Assembly: GCF_036320485.1 (NCBI RefSeq)
Contig: NZ_CP132911.1
Location: 1,612,001 to 1,676,000 of the forward strand
Source of the DNA: Dyella sp. A6
GTDB lineage: Bacteria > Pseudomonadota > Gammaproteobacteria > Xanthomonadales > Rhodanobacteraceae
Length of the DNA: 64,000 nt
Direction: 5' to 3'
Both the position numbers and the translations under genes were made by a program. Of this stretch, positions 9,728-19,257 are shown piece by piece. Numbering within the stretch: position 1 is the stretch's first letter; each line of letters starts with the position of its first letter. The notes beneath the pieces are model-generated. The model did no database searches. It was not told the origin of the DNA and worked only from the letters and a program-made list of their open reading frames with translations.

Positions 9728-11017
9728 ATGAAGCAGCCACCGGTCCCTTCCTACTATCGCGCCACGGCCACGCCGTACGAGACGTATGTGCCGCTGCAGG
9801 GGCGTCAGGAAGTACGTGTGGCGGTGGTGGGCGGCGGTTATGCCGGTCTCAATGTCGTGCTCGGGTTGGCTGAGCGGGGTGTCCGCGATGTCATGCTGCT
9901 CGAGCGCGAGCAGATCGGTTTCGGTGCGTCGGGCCGTAACGGCGGCTTCGTGTTTGCCGGCTATTCGCTGGGCGAGCAGGCCTTGCTGGATCAGCTGGGG
10001 GCGGCTCGTGCGCGGTCACTGTTCGGACTCACCACAGCAGCGGTGCAGCGTATCCGCGAACGGGTGGAGCAATACGCGATCGCGTGCGATGTGGTCGACG
10101 AGGGCGTGATCTGGGCCAACTGGTTCCGTGATCCGGCCGTGCTGCGCGAACGCCAGCAATTGCTGGCGACGCACTACGACACGCAGTGGGACTGGCTGCC
10201 GCAGGACAGTTTGCGCGAACGCGTGAACAGCGGTCGTTACGCGGACGGCCTGTACGAGCGCAATGCCTTGCACCTGCATCCGCTCAATTACGCGATCGGC
10301 CTGGCTGCCGCAGCGGCCGGGCAGGGCGTATGCATCCACGAGAACAGCGATGTCTGGCGGCTGCGTCGTGAAGGTGCGCATTGGCGTCTGGACACGGCGC
10401 ATGGCGTGGTGCTGGCCGAGCAGGTGGTGCTGGCGTGTGGCGGTTATCTGGCCGGACTGCAGCGCAGTATCGATCGTTCCGTGCTGCCGATCGCCACCTA
10501 CGTGATGACGACCGAGCCACTGGGACCCCGGCTGGATACCTGCCTGCGCACCCGTGCAGCGGTCTACGACTCGCGCTTTGCGTTCGACTACTACCGCCCG
10601 CTGGCGGATACGCGCCTGTTGTGGGGCGGCCGCATTGCCATCCGCAACCGGTCCCCGCATGCGGTGAAGCGACTGCTGCGCAAGGACCTGTTGCGGGTAT
10701 TTCCGCAGCTTGAGGGCGTGAACATCGATTACGCCTGGTCGGGCCTGATGAGCTATGCACGCCACCAGATGCCGCAGCTCGGCAGCGACGGCAATGGCCT
10801 GTGGTGGGCCCAGGCATTCGGCGGTCACGGGCTTGCGCCGACCTGCGCGGCGGGTGAACTGCTGGCGGCGGCGATTGCCGAGGACGATCCGGCCTGGCGG
10901 CAGTTCGCGGATTACGGCCTGGTCAGCGCCGGCAAGCCGCTGGGCTTTCTGGCCGCACAGGCCAGCTACTGGTGGCAGGAAAGCCGTGACTGGCTGAAGA
11001 CGCGACTGGAAGGATGA
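9728..11017 (+). CDS. FAD-dependent amine/amino-acid oxidoreductase (DAO family, PuuB-like)
   Basis: This 429-residue flavoprotein has an N-terminal Rossmann FAD site [23 protein letters not shown], the [12 protein letters not shown] motif, and the C-terminal block [24 protein letters not shown] found in gamma-glutamylputrescine oxidase-like members of the DAO family. Such enzymes oxidise an amine or N-substituted amino acid with oxygen or a quinone as acceptor. No substrate-specific neighbour is seen. An in-frame GTG at 9683 would add 15 residues, but ATG at 9728 gives the family-like N-terminus. The next gene follows immediately. Confidence 0.8.
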   Translation: MKQPPVPSYYRATATPYETYVPLQGRQEVRVAVVGGGYAGLNVVLGLAERGVRDVMLLEREQIGFGASGRNGGFVFAGYSLGEQALLDQLGAARARSLFGLTTAAVQRIRERVEQYAIACDVVDEGVIWANWFRDPAVLRERQQLLATHYDTQWDWLPQDSLRERVNSGRYADGLYERNALHLHPLNYAIGLAAAAAGQGVCIHENSDVWRLRREGAHWRLDTAHGVVLAEQVVLACGGYLAGLQRSIDRSVLPIATYVMTTEPLGPRLDTCLRTRAAVYDSRFAFDYYRPLADTRLLWGGRIAIRNRSPHAVKRLLRKDLLRVFPQLEGVNIDYAWSGLMSYARHQMPQLGSDGNGLWWAQAFGGHGLAPTCAAGELLAAAIAEDDPAWRQFADYGLVSAGKPLGFLAAQASYWWQESRDWLKTRLEG

Positions 11018-11025
11018 GTGCCGGC

Positions 11026-11370
11026 ATGACGACGCAGGCGGAAACGATCGGCTGGGACGATTTCGAGAAAGTGTTGATCGTTGCCGGCACGGTGACCCGG
11101 GTAGAGGCGTTTCCCGAGGCACGCAGACCGGCCTGGAAGGTATGGGTCGATTTCGGTCCGTACGGCGTGAAGAAGACCAGTGCGCAGATCGTGTCGCTGT
11201 ATCGGGCCGAGGATCTGCTCGGGCGGCAGATCGTGGGCGTGATCAACTTTCCCGAGAAGCAGATCGGACCGTTCCTGTCGCAGTTCCTGCTTACCGGATT
11301 CCATACCGACGAGGGCGTCGTGCTGACGGCCCTCGAACGTCCGGTGCCGAACGGCGCACGGCTGGCCTGA
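11026..11370 (+). CDS. csaA: CsaA/YgjH-type tRNA-binding-domain protein
   Basis: This small protein of about 114 residues consists almost entirely of one OB-fold tRNA-binding domain. Key blocks are [34 protein letters not shown] and [37 protein letters not shown]. CsaA is a dimer with chaperone-like and tRNA-binding activity; its exact cell role is unsettled. An alternative ATG at 11014 overlaps the preceding stop (ATGA), but the GGAAGG tract would then touch the start codon, so 11026 is preferred. The tight spacing suggests cotranscription with the flavin oxidoreductase. Confidence 0.88.
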   Translation: MTTQAETIGWDDFEKVLIVAGTVTRVEAFPEARRPAWKVWVDFGPYGVKKTSAQIVSLYRAEDLLGRQIVGVINFPEKQIGPFLSQFLLTGFHTDEGVVLTALERPVPNGARLA

Positions 11371-11388
11371 TTTCGGCCCGCGGCGACA

Positions 11389-12321
11389 TTACTGCCGGGT
11401 CTGGTCCAGCCAGACTTCCAGACCCTGCGCGTTCAGTTCGATGTCCATCACCAGCAGGGTGTGCAGGGCTTCACGTCCGCCGGTCCAGCCGTGTGCCGCC
11501 GCGCGCCCGGCATACAGGTCGGTGAGGGCTTCGAGCAGCGCCGCATGACGGTCCGGCCGGCCATCGGTCGCGCGGGCGATTCCGACCATCGCGTCGATCT
11601 GCGTGTGCAGGTCGCCAGCGAGTCGCTCCACGTCCTCCACCCGCCCGTAGTGGGTGGGATACATCGCTTCCGGATGCAAGGCGACCAGTCGCTCGATCGA
11701 GGCATGCAGGGCTTCGGGGTCGAACTGCACCGGTGATGTGGTGGGCAGGATGAACGGACCCTTCGTCGTGTCGAACTCGCGATAGGACAGGCCGAACACG
11801 TCGCCGGTGAAACAGACATTGGCCTGACGGTCGTGGATGGCGATGTGGTGTCGGGCGTGCCCGGGCGTATCCAGGCATTGCAGGGGGCGACCGGCCAGTT
11901 CGACGACATGCCCATCGTCCGCCTGTACGACCCGTTCGGCGGGGATCGGTCGCAGGTGGCCGTAGTTCTTCTCCATCACCGCTTCGCCATAGACCGCGCT
12001 GGCACCGGCCCACAGCTTGCTGGGGTCGATCATGTGGCGGGCGCCGCGCGGGTGCACGACCAGTCTGGCATTCGGCAGTCTGGCCATCAGCTCGCCGGCG
12101 CCGCCGGCATGGTCCAGGTGCACATGGGTGAGGATCAGCCAGTCGACCTGGGCCGGCTGCAGTCCTGCGGTTTCCAGCGCGCCCAACATGCGCGGGAGCG
12201 AGTGGTTGGTGCCGCAGTCGATGAATGCGCCTCGGCCGTTCTCGACCAGCAGGTAGGCGGCGTCGAAGCGTGGACGAACGAAGCCGGTGTCGATCGTGTG
12301 AATGCCGTGGTCCGCGGTCAT
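11389..12321 (-). CDS. MBL-fold metallo-hydrolase
   Basis: This 310-residue metallo-beta-lactamase-fold protein has the zinc motif HVHLDHAGG (His66, His68, Asp70, His71) and further conserved His/Asp in CLDTPGHARHHIAIHD and CFTGDVFGLSYR. These make a two-metal hydrolase of the glyoxalase-II/lactonase/sulfur-dioxygenase-like broad group. Substrate is not predictable. An upstream in-frame ATG would add 20 unrelated residues; MTADHGIHTIDTGF is a better N-terminus. It is convergent with csaA and divergent from the mannosidase operon, with which it shares the 12322-12569 intergenic region. Confidence 0.82.
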   Translation of the reverse strand: MTADHGIHTIDTGFVRPRFDAAYLLVENGRGAFIDCGTNHSLPRMLGALETAGLQPAQVDWLILTHVHLDHAGGAGELMARLPNARLVVHPRGARHMIDPSKLWAGASAVYGEAVMEKNYGHLRPIPAERVVQADDGHVVELAGRPLQCLDTPGHARHHIAIHDRQANVCFTGDVFGLSYREFDTTKGPFILPTTSPVQFDPEALHASIERLVALHPEAMYPTHYGRVEDVERLAGDLHTQIDAMVGIARATDGRPDRHAALLEALTDLYAGRAAAHGWTGGREALHTLLVMDIELNAQGLEVWLDQTRQ

Positions 12322-12489
12322 GCCGGGTCTCCTGGGTGGGGTTGTCGAGCATAACAAGCACCAGCCTCCGCTCCCTGGCATTCCGCCGCGGCCAGGCCGT
12401 GGCGAGCACCATGTGCGTCGGATCGCAAAAAATTATGTTGCACATGCGCCTGACTTTTCCCACAGAAACGCGGTATGGTTGGGATGAAT

Positions 12490-12503
12490 TTGGATCGATC
12501 CAA
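12490..12503. promoter_or_regulatory. Perfect palindrome, candidate LacI-type operator of the mannosidase operon
   Basis: TTGGATCGATCCAA is a perfect 14-base palindrome with a central CG, in an AT-rich patch between the divergent MBL-fold gene and the GH2 gene. Its form (TTGG...CCAA around CG) resembles operators of LacI-family sugar regulators. No regulator gene is beside it, so the binding protein is unknown. Confidence 0.5.
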
Positions 12504-12569
12504 TTTTATTGGCGTGCATCCGCTCCAAGGGCGCCATCGACACGGCATGGGGGAAGACCAGTGGCGGGA

Positions 12570-15269
12570 ATGTCGGCAGGAAATACGCATCGCTTTATCC
12601 GGCGAGGCAGCACATGGCACGGCATGCTGGCAGCGGTATGCCTGCTGGGAAGCGTGGCCTGCAGCGTGGCGGATGCGTCGCCGACCGTCGACCAGACACT
12701 GTCCGGTCCTTGGCAGTTCCGCATCCAGCCGGACTCGGCCGAGGCCAGGACGCATGCAGCAACCCGGGCATGGCATGCCGCACAGGTACCGGGCGAGGTG
12801 CAGACCGACCTGTTGGCCAACAAGCTGATTCCTGATCCGTTCTACCGCGACAACGAGGCGAAACTGCAGTGGATCGGACTGGCGGACTGGGATTACCGGA
12901 CCACCTTCCAAGTGACGCCCGGCCTGCTGCGCCACGGCCATTTGGACATGGTGTTCGACGGGCTGGATACCTTTGCCGATGTCGACCTCAACGGCCACCA
13001 CATTCTTGCCGCCGACAACATGTTCCGGCGCTGGCGCGTGCCGGTGCGGGCCTGGCTGCACCCCGGCGACAACACGCTGACGGTGACCCTGCATTCGCCG
13101 ATCGCCCGTTTGCTGCCGTGGCTGCTGAAGCAGCCCTATGCCTTGCCGGGTGAATTCGACTCGGCCTTCGGTGACGAGCCCAAGGGCAAGCAGACCGCCA
13201 ATTACGTGCGCAAGGCGGCCTATCAGTACGGCTGGGACTGGGGTCCTCGCTTCGTGACGGAGGGCATCTGGAAACCGGTGCGGCTAGAAGCGTGGAGCAC
13301 GCTGAGGATCGCCGACTTCCATATCGCCCAGCCGCAGGTGACCGCGCAGGCCGCGCGCCTGCAGGCGCAGTTCGAGATCCAGGCGGACCAGCCAGGCAAG
13401 GCCATGCTGCATGTCGAGTGGTCGGCGCCGGACGGCCATCGCAGCGGCGCCAGGCAGGCGGTCGTGCTGCACCGGGGCGACAACCTTGTGATGGTGCCGA
13501 TCCGCATCGAGCATCCGCAGCGCTGGTGGCCAGCCGGCTATGGCGCGCAGAACATGTATCGCTTCCATGGCGAAGTGGCGGTGGCCGGGCACGTGCTGGC
13601 CAGCGCCGAGCGGGAAACCGGCCTGCGCAGCGTGGTACTGCGTCGTCGCAAGGACAAGTGGGGCCGCAGTTTCGAGTTCGTGGTCAATGGGGTACCGATC
13701 TTCGCCAAGGGCGCCGACCTGATTCCCTTCGACAGTTTTCCGACGCGCGTCACACCACGGAAGATGGAGCAGATCCTGAAGTCGGCCCGTGCGGCCAACA
13801 TGAACATGCTGCGCATGTGGGGCGGCGGTTACTACGAAAGCGACGCGTTCTACACCATGGCCGACCGGCTTGGCCTGATGATCTGGCAGGACTTCATGTT
13901 CGGCGGCGCGATCCCGCCCTACGACAAGGCGTTCCGGGACAACACACGGGTCGAGGCGGTACAGCAGGTGAAGCGTCTGCGCGACCATCCGAGTATCGTG
14001 TTGTGGTGTGGCAACAACGAGGTACAGACGGGCTGGGATTCCTGGTCCGACCGCAAGAAGTTCAAGCAGGCGGTCGGCCCGGTCGAGACCGCGCGCATCG
14101 AGAAGGGTATGCGTGCCTTGTTCGACCACACTCTGCGCGACGTGGTGACGACCTACGATCCGACGGTGCCGTACTGGAGCAGCTCGCCCAGCACCGACGA
14201 CGAAGGCCCGGCCAATGTGCTGGACAATGGTGACTACCACTTCTGGGACGTGTGGTCGGGTTCGGCACCGATCGGCAAGTACCTGGATGTCACACCGCGC
14301 TTCCAGTCCGAATACGGCCTGCAGTCGATGCCGGTGATGGCGACGATCGACAGTTTCACCAGGCCGTCCGACCGATCGCCGGAAACCCCGGTGATGCGTG
14401 CGCATCAGAAGTTCGCCAATGGCAACGGCAACCAGCGGCTGCTGTTCTACATACGTGGCTACTACGGCGAGCCGAAGGATTTCGCGTCCTTCGTCTACCT
14501 GAGCCAGGTGATGCAGGCCGAGGGTATCGAGCTGGCGGCCGAGCACCTGCGTGCCTCGCGCCCCCATGCCATGGGCTCGCTGTACTGGCAGCTCAATGAC
14601 GTATGGCCGGGTGCTTCGTGGTCGAGCATCGACTACTACGGTCGCTGGAAGGCGCTGCAGTATCACGCACGACGCTTCTATGCGCCGTTACGGGTGGTGC
14701 CGATCCGCAAGGACGGTACGACCCGGGTTTCGGTGGTGTCCGACCGCAGGGCACCGTTCCAGGCGCAGCTGCGGGTGCGGGTGATCGGCATGGACGGCAC
14801 GCCGGTCTGGTCGCACCTGCAGAATGTCCGGGTTGCCGCGCTGGCCAGCACGCCGGCTGGCGATTTCACTGACGCGCAACTGCTGCATGGCGCCGACCCC
14901 AGCCGCAGCGTGGCGGTGTTCGACCTGCTCGATCACGGCAAGCTGCTGAGCCGGCACGTGGTCTACTTCCGGCGGGCCAAATCTCTCGATCTGCCCGATC
15001 CGGGCCTGAAGGCGACGTTGTCCGCCGATGGGCGCGAGGTCACCGTCAGCGCGCAGCGCTTCGCGCGCGAGGTCTGGATCGGCTTCGGCGACCTGGATGC
15101 CCGGCTCTCCGACAATGCCTTCAATCTGCTGCCCGAACAGAGCGTGACCCTGCAGGTGGACTCCACCGCCGCCCCGGACGCACTGCGCAAGGCCATGCAT
15201 GTGCGTTCCTTGTACGGTGCGACCGTGGCCACGAACAGTGCGGGAATGCAACCGGGGACGAAACCATGA
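12570..15269 (+). CDS. Glycoside hydrolase family 2 beta-mannosidase, exported
   Basis: This 899-residue enzyme has an N-terminal signal region (hydrophobic MLAAVCLLGSVACSVADAS after basic residues). A GH2 sugar-binding domain with VPGEVQTDLLANKLIPDPFYRDNE, typical of beta-mannosidases, is followed by the TIM barrel with acid/base Glu484 in WCGNNE and nucleophile Glu581 in FQSEYGLQS. It releases terminal beta-mannose, for example from Man-beta-1,4-GlcNAc of N-glycan cores or from manno-oligosaccharides. Longer upstream in-frame extensions lack a ribosome site; GTG at 12561 is the only close alternative. It overlaps the GH125 gene by four bases. Confidence 0.9.
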   Translation: MSAGNTHRFIRRGSTWHGMLAAVCLLGSVACSVADASPTVDQTLSGPWQFRIQPDSAEARTHAATRAWHAAQVPGEVQTDLLANKLIPDPFYRDNEAKLQWIGLADWDYRTTFQVTPGLLRHGHLDMVFDGLDTFADVDLNGHHILAADNMFRRWRVPVRAWLHPGDNTLTVTLHSPIARLLPWLLKQPYALPGEFDSAFGDEPKGKQTANYVRKAAYQYGWDWGPRFVTEGIWKPVRLEAWSTLRIADFHIAQPQVTAQAARLQAQFEIQADQPGKAMLHVEWSAPDGHRSGARQAVVLHRGDNLVMVPIRIEHPQRWWPAGYGAQNMYRFHGEVAVAGHVLASAERETGLRSVVLRRRKDKWGRSFEFVVNGVPIFAKGADLIPFDSFPTRVTPRKMEQILKSARAANMNMLRMWGGGYYESDAFYTMADRLGLMIWQDFMFGGAIPPYDKAFRDNTRVEAVQQVKRLRDHPSIVLWCGNNEVQTGWDSWSDRKKFKQAVGPVETARIEKGMRALFDHTLRDVVTTYDPTVPYWSSSPSTDDEGPANVLDNGDYHFWDVWSGSAPIGKYLDVTPRFQSEYGLQSMPVMATIDSFTRPSDRSPETPVMRAHQKFANGNGNQRLLFYIRGYYGEPKDFASFVYLSQVMQAEGIELAAEHLRASRPHAMGSLYWQLNDVWPGASWSSIDYYGRWKALQYHARRFYAPLRVVPIRKDGTTRVSVVSDRRAPFQAQLRVRVIGMDGTPVWSHLQNVRVAALASTPAGDFTDAQLLHGADPSRSVAVFDLLDHGKLLSRHVVYFRRAKSLDLPDPGLKATLSADGREVTVSAQRFAREVWIGFGDLDARLSDNAFNLLPEQSVTLQVDSTAAPDALRKAMHVRSLYGATVATNSAGMQPGTKP

Positions 15270-16711
15270 ACCCGGCGCGCCGTTCGATGCTCAGACTGAT
15301 GGCGTTCGCGGCGGCCGGTGGTGCCGTCGGACGCATGCCGAATGCGTTGGCGACCGGCTCCGGACGTTTCGTTAGCCGTCGCCCGCCGCCGTCCAGGCGC
15401 GCCTTCAGCAGCCCGGCGGTGGAGCGCGAGATCGCCCGGGTGAAGGCACGCATCGGCGACCCGGAGCTGGCCTGGCTGTTCGAGAACTGCTATCCGAACA
15501 CGCTGGATACCACCGTGCATCTGGATACGTTGCGCGGCAAGCCGGATACCTTCGTGGTCACCGGCGACATCGACGCGATGTGGCTGCGCGATTCCTCGGC
15601 CCAGGTCTGGCCGTACATACCGCTGGCGGCGAAGGATGCCGCGCTGCGCCGTCTGTTCCGTGGACTGATCCGGCGACAGGCGTTGTGCATCGCCATCGAT
15701 CCCTACGCCAACGCGTTTCTGCCCGACCCGCACGGGCACACGACGCTGAGCTGGGCCAAGCACGATCTGACCGACATGAAGCCGGGCGTGGCCGAACGCA
15801 AATGGGAGATCGATTCGCTGTGCTGGTCAATCCGCATGGCGCATGGCTACTGGCGCGCCACCGGCGACCGCGAACCGTTCGACGACGACTGGCGTGCCTC
15901 GATGCAGCGGGTGCTGGCCACCTTCCGCGAGCAGCAGCGCAAGCATGGTCCGGGGCCGTACCACTTCCAGCGCAGTTCGCCCACGCCCACCGACACCGTG
16001 CCGCTGGGCGGGTATGGCAACCCGGCCCGTCCGGTCGGCCTGATCTACTCGATGTTCCGTCCCTCGGACGATGCCTGCATCTATCCGTTGTTCGTGCCGG
16101 GCAATGCGTTTGCCGTGGTGGCGCTGCACCAGCTGGCGGAGATGTCGCGCGCCCTGCATGGCGACCGCGAGTTCGCCGCCGACTGCGTTGCGCTGGCCGA
16201 CGAAGTGGAAGCAGCGCTCGCCAAATATGCGGTGATGCAGGACGGGTCCGGCAACGAGGTGTGGGCCTACGAGGTGGACGGCTATGGCAACCAGTTGTTC
16301 ATGGACGATGCCAACCTGCCCAGCCTGTCCGGGTTGGCTTACCTGGGGTTCTGCAAGCGCGACGATGCGCGTTACCAGCACACCCGTGCATTGGCCTGGA
16401 GCGCGCGCAACCCGTATTTCTTCAGCGGCAGCGCGGCACAGGGCATCGGCGGCCCGCATGAAGGACTGCGCATGATCTGGCCGATGTCGATCATGGTGCG
16501 TGCCTTCACCAGCCAGAGCGATGCCGAGACCGCGCAGTGCCTGCACTGGCTGAAGACCACACAGGCCGGCACCGGCTTCATGCACGAGGCTTTCGACCAG
16601 GACGACCCCAGCCATTTCACCCGTGCCTGGTTCGCGTGGGCCAACTCGCTGTTCGGCGAGCTGATCGTCCACCTTGCGGACCACCACCCCCGATTGTTGC
16701 GACGCGCCTGA
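15266..16711 (+). CDS. Glycoside hydrolase family 125 exo-alpha-1,6-mannosidase, exported
   Basis: This 481-residue protein has a Tat-like N-terminus (NPARRSMLRLMAFAAAGG). GH125 hallmarks include NTLDTTVHLD, FVVTGDIDAMWLRDSSAQVWPYIPLA, and the C-terminal FMHEAFDQDDPSHFTRAWFAWANSLFGELI. GH125 enzymes are inverting exo-alpha-mannosidases that cut alpha-1,6-linked mannose from N-glycan cores. It is translationally coupled to the beta-mannosidase (ATGA) and lies 49 bases ahead of the GH92 gene. The three together would trim both arms and the core mannose. Confidence 0.9.
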   Translation: MNPARRSMLRLMAFAAAGGAVGRMPNALATGSGRFVSRRPPPSRRAFSSPAVEREIARVKARIGDPELAWLFENCYPNTLDTTVHLDTLRGKPDTFVVTGDIDAMWLRDSSAQVWPYIPLAAKDAALRRLFRGLIRRQALCIAIDPYANAFLPDPHGHTTLSWAKHDLTDMKPGVAERKWEIDSLCWSIRMAHGYWRATGDREPFDDDWRASMQRVLATFREQQRKHGPGPYHFQRSSPTPTDTVPLGGYGNPARPVGLIYSMFRPSDDACIYPLFVPGNAFAVVALHQLAEMSRALHGDREFAADCVALADEVEAALAKYAVMQDGSGNEVWAYEVDGYGNQLFMDDANLPSLSGLAYLGFCKRDDARYQHTRALAWSARNPYFFSGSAAQGIGGPHEGLRMIWPMSIMVRAFTSQSDAETAQCLHWLKTTQAGTGFMHEAFDQDDPSHFTRAWFAWANSLFGELIVHLADHHPRLLRRA

Positions 16712-16760
16712 GCACGCCGCGTTTTTCCACCCGATACGAACTGGATACAGGAGAGCAAGC

Positions 16761-19199
16761 ATGGTCACCCGCAGACGATTCCTGCAAGGCGCAGCCGCAT
16801 TGGCGCTGCTTGGCGGGCAGGCCCTTCCGCGCCGCGCTCTGGCGGCCGCCATCGGCAGCCGCGCCGCCGGCGACATGCCGGGCATCGCACCACCGCAAGG
16901 CGTGTCCCGGCATGTCGATGTCTTCATCGGCACGGGCGGTCACGGGCACACCTATCCGGGCGCGACCATGCCATGGGGCATGGTGCAGCTGAGTCCGGAT
17001 ACCAACGATTCCGGCTGGGATGCCTGTTCCGGTTACCACCAGGCCGACGGCTCGATCATGGGCTTCTCGCACACCCATCTCAGCGGCACTGGTGCCAGCG
17101 ACATGCTGGACGTGCTGGTGATGCCGGCGCAGGGACCGGTCCTGCTGGACCCGGGCGCGCGCGGCCTGCCGGATGAGAACTACCATTCGCGCTACGACGG
17201 TGCGGCGCGCGGGCCACAGCTTTCGCCGGATGTGGTGGCGCACCCGGGGCACGGTTATCGCTCGCGCTACGACAAGGCGTCGGAGTATGCGCAGCCCGGC
17301 TACTACCGTGTCCACCTAAGCGATCACGACATCCTCGCCGAGCTGACGGCCACCCTGCGTGCCGGCCTGCATCGCTACACCTTCGGCAAGAAGGGCGCGG
17401 GACACTTGCTGGTCGACTTCGCGCACGGTTATCACGATTCGCAGACGGTGCCGTGCAAGGTCACCGATGCCGAGCTGCGACTGGTCGGCAACGACACGCT
17501 GGTCGGCGGACGCCGGGTACACCAATGGGCCAACGGCCGTTACATCTATTTCGCCATGAAGCTGTCGCGGCCGTTCACGCGTGCCGAGCTGTATTCCGAT
17601 GACCAGCCGCTGCATGGAGCCACCCAGGCCAAGGGAACGCACCTGAAGGCCGCGTTGCATCTTGCCGATGCGGGCAGTGCGCCGCTGCTGGTGAAGGTCG
17701 GCATCTCGGCGGTGGACATCGATGGCGCGCTGCGCAACCTCGACGAGGAAATTCCGGGTTGGGATTTCGAAGGCGTGCAACACGCGGCGGCGGCAGCGTG
17801 GGAGCGCGAGCTCAGCCGTATCCGCATCGAGTCGCCTTCCGAGTCGACCCGGCGGACGTTCTATTCGGCGCTCTACCACACCATGGTCGCCCCCACGCTG
17901 TTCAGCGACGCTGACGGTCGCTACCGCGGCATGGACCTGGCCGTGCACCAGTTGCCGGAAGGGCAGAACAACTACAGCACCTACTCGCTGTGGGATACTT
18001 ACCGTGCGCTGCATCCGCTACTCACGCTGTATCAGCCCGAGCGTGTGCCTGACCTGGTCAACGGCCTGGTGCGCATGTCGCTGGAGAGTCCGGCCGGTCC
18101 GCCGGTGTGGCCGCTGCAGGGCGTGGAAACCTATTGCATGATCGGCTACCACTCGATCGTGGTGCTGGCCGAGGCGCATGCGAAGGGCTTCAAGGGCATC
18201 GACTACGCCAAGGCCTGGCCGGTGTATCGCAAGGTGGCGATGAGCGAGGACTATCGCGGCCTGCCGTATTACCGCAAGCTCGGCTACATCCCCAGCGACA
18301 AGGTGGGCGAGGCGGTCAGCAAGACGCTCGAATACGCCTATGACGACTGGGCGATGTCGCACCTGGCCGAAGCCGTGGGCGCGCATGACGACGCCAGAAC
18401 ATTGCGCGAGCGTTCGCGCAACTACCGTAACGTGTTCGACCGCAAGCTCACCTTCATGCGGCCGCGCGCCGAGGACGGCAAGTGGCTGGAACCGTTCAAT
18501 CCGCGCGGCATGGGTCACTCCGACAAGTGGCGCGACTTCACCGAGTCGAATGCCTGGGAGGCAACCTTCCTCAACCAGCACGACCTGTACGAGTACATGA
18601 AGATGTTCGGCAGCCAGCAGGCGTTCGAGGCCAAGCTCGATCACCTGTTCACCACCAGCTCGAAGCTGCCGGCCGATGCGCCGCCGGATATCGCCGGCAT
18701 GGTCGGTCAGTACGCCCACGGCAACGAGCCCAGCCATCACGTGGCCTATCTCTATGCCTACACCGGCGCGCACTACAAGACGCAATCGCGTGTGCGCATG
18801 CTGATGGAAACCATGTATCGCGATGCACCTGACGGCCTGGCCGGCAACGAGGACTGCGGCCAGATGAGCGCGTGGTACGTGATGAGTGCACTGGGCCTGT
18901 ATGCGGTTGACCCGGTCAGCGCGCACTACGTGTTCGGCAGCCCCTTGCTCGACCGCGCCGAGGTCGAGGTCGGCCAAGAGCGCAAGCTGGTCGTCGAGGC
19001 TCGCGGCAACGGGCAGGGCAAGCCGTACATCCAGTCTGTGACCTGGAACGGCAAGCCCTGGCACCGCAGCTGGATCAGCCATGCCGACCTGGCCCAGGGC
19101 GGTACGCTGGTGTTCGAGATGGGGTCGAGCCCGAACAAGCGCTTCGGACAGGCGCCCGCAGATCGGCCGCCGTCGTTCGGCATGAAGGCGATCGGCTGA
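16761..19199 (+). CDS. Glycoside hydrolase family 92 alpha-mannosidase, exported (Tat signal)
   Basis: This 812-residue protein begins with a clear twin-arginine signal (VTRRRFLQGAAALALLGG). GH92 signatures include NVDVFIGTGG-like VDVFIGTGGHGHTYPGATMP, GYHQADGSIMGFSHTHLSGTG, HGNEPSHHVAYLY near residue 655 with the catalytic Glu, and GNEDCGQMSAWYVMSALG. GH92 enzymes are calcium-dependent inverting exo-alpha-mannosidases, most often alpha-1,2 on high-mannose glycans. CAGGAGAG lies eight bases before this start; the reading frame remains open upstream to 16674 but overlaps the previous gene. It is the last gene of the mannosidase operon. Confidence 0.92.
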   Translation: MVTRRRFLQGAAALALLGGQALPRRALAAAIGSRAAGDMPGIAPPQGVSRHVDVFIGTGGHGHTYPGATMPWGMVQLSPDTNDSGWDACSGYHQADGSIMGFSHTHLSGTGASDMLDVLVMPAQGPVLLDPGARGLPDENYHSRYDGAARGPQLSPDVVAHPGHGYRSRYDKASEYAQPGYYRVHLSDHDILAELTATLRAGLHRYTFGKKGAGHLLVDFAHGYHDSQTVPCKVTDAELRLVGNDTLVGGRRVHQWANGRYIYFAMKLSRPFTRAELYSDDQPLHGATQAKGTHLKAALHLADAGSAPLLVKVGISAVDIDGALRNLDEEIPGWDFEGVQHAAAAAWERELSRIRIESPSESTRRTFYSALYHTMVAPTLFSDADGRYRGMDLAVHQLPEGQNNYSTYSLWDTYRALHPLLTLYQPERVPDLVNGLVRMSLESPAGPPVWPLQGVETYCMIGYHSIVVLAEAHAKGFKGIDYAKAWPVYRKVAMSEDYRGLPYYRKLGYIPSDKVGEAVSKTLEYAYDDWAMSHLAEAVGAHDDARTLRERSRNYRNVFDRKLTFMRPRAEDGKWLEPFNPRGMGHSDKWRDFTESNAWEATFLNQHDLYEYMKMFGSQQAFEAKLDHLFTTSSKLPADAPPDIAGMVGQYAHGNEPSHHVAYLYAYTGAHYKTQSRVRMLMETMYRDAPDGLAGNEDCGQMSAWYVMSALGLYAVDPVSAHYVFGSPLLDRAEVEVGQERKLVVEARGNGQGKPYIQSVTWNGKPWHRSWISHADLAQGGTLVFEMGSSPNKRFGQAPADRPPSFGMKAIG

Positions 19200-19208
19200 A
19201 CGCCGATA

Positions 19209-19241
19209 CCCGCGCCTCGCCGCATTGCGGCGGGGAGCGGG
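19209..19241. terminator. GC-rich hairpin between convergent genes
   Basis: CCCGC-CC-CGCCGC pairs with GCGGCG-GG-GCGGG around an ATT loop, with one mismatch and one wobble. It stands 9 bases after the GH92 stop and 17 before the end of the convergent oxidoreductase gene. No T-run is seen, so termination is only probable. Confidence 0.45.
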
Positions 19242-19257
19242 CATGTCGCCGGGGATC

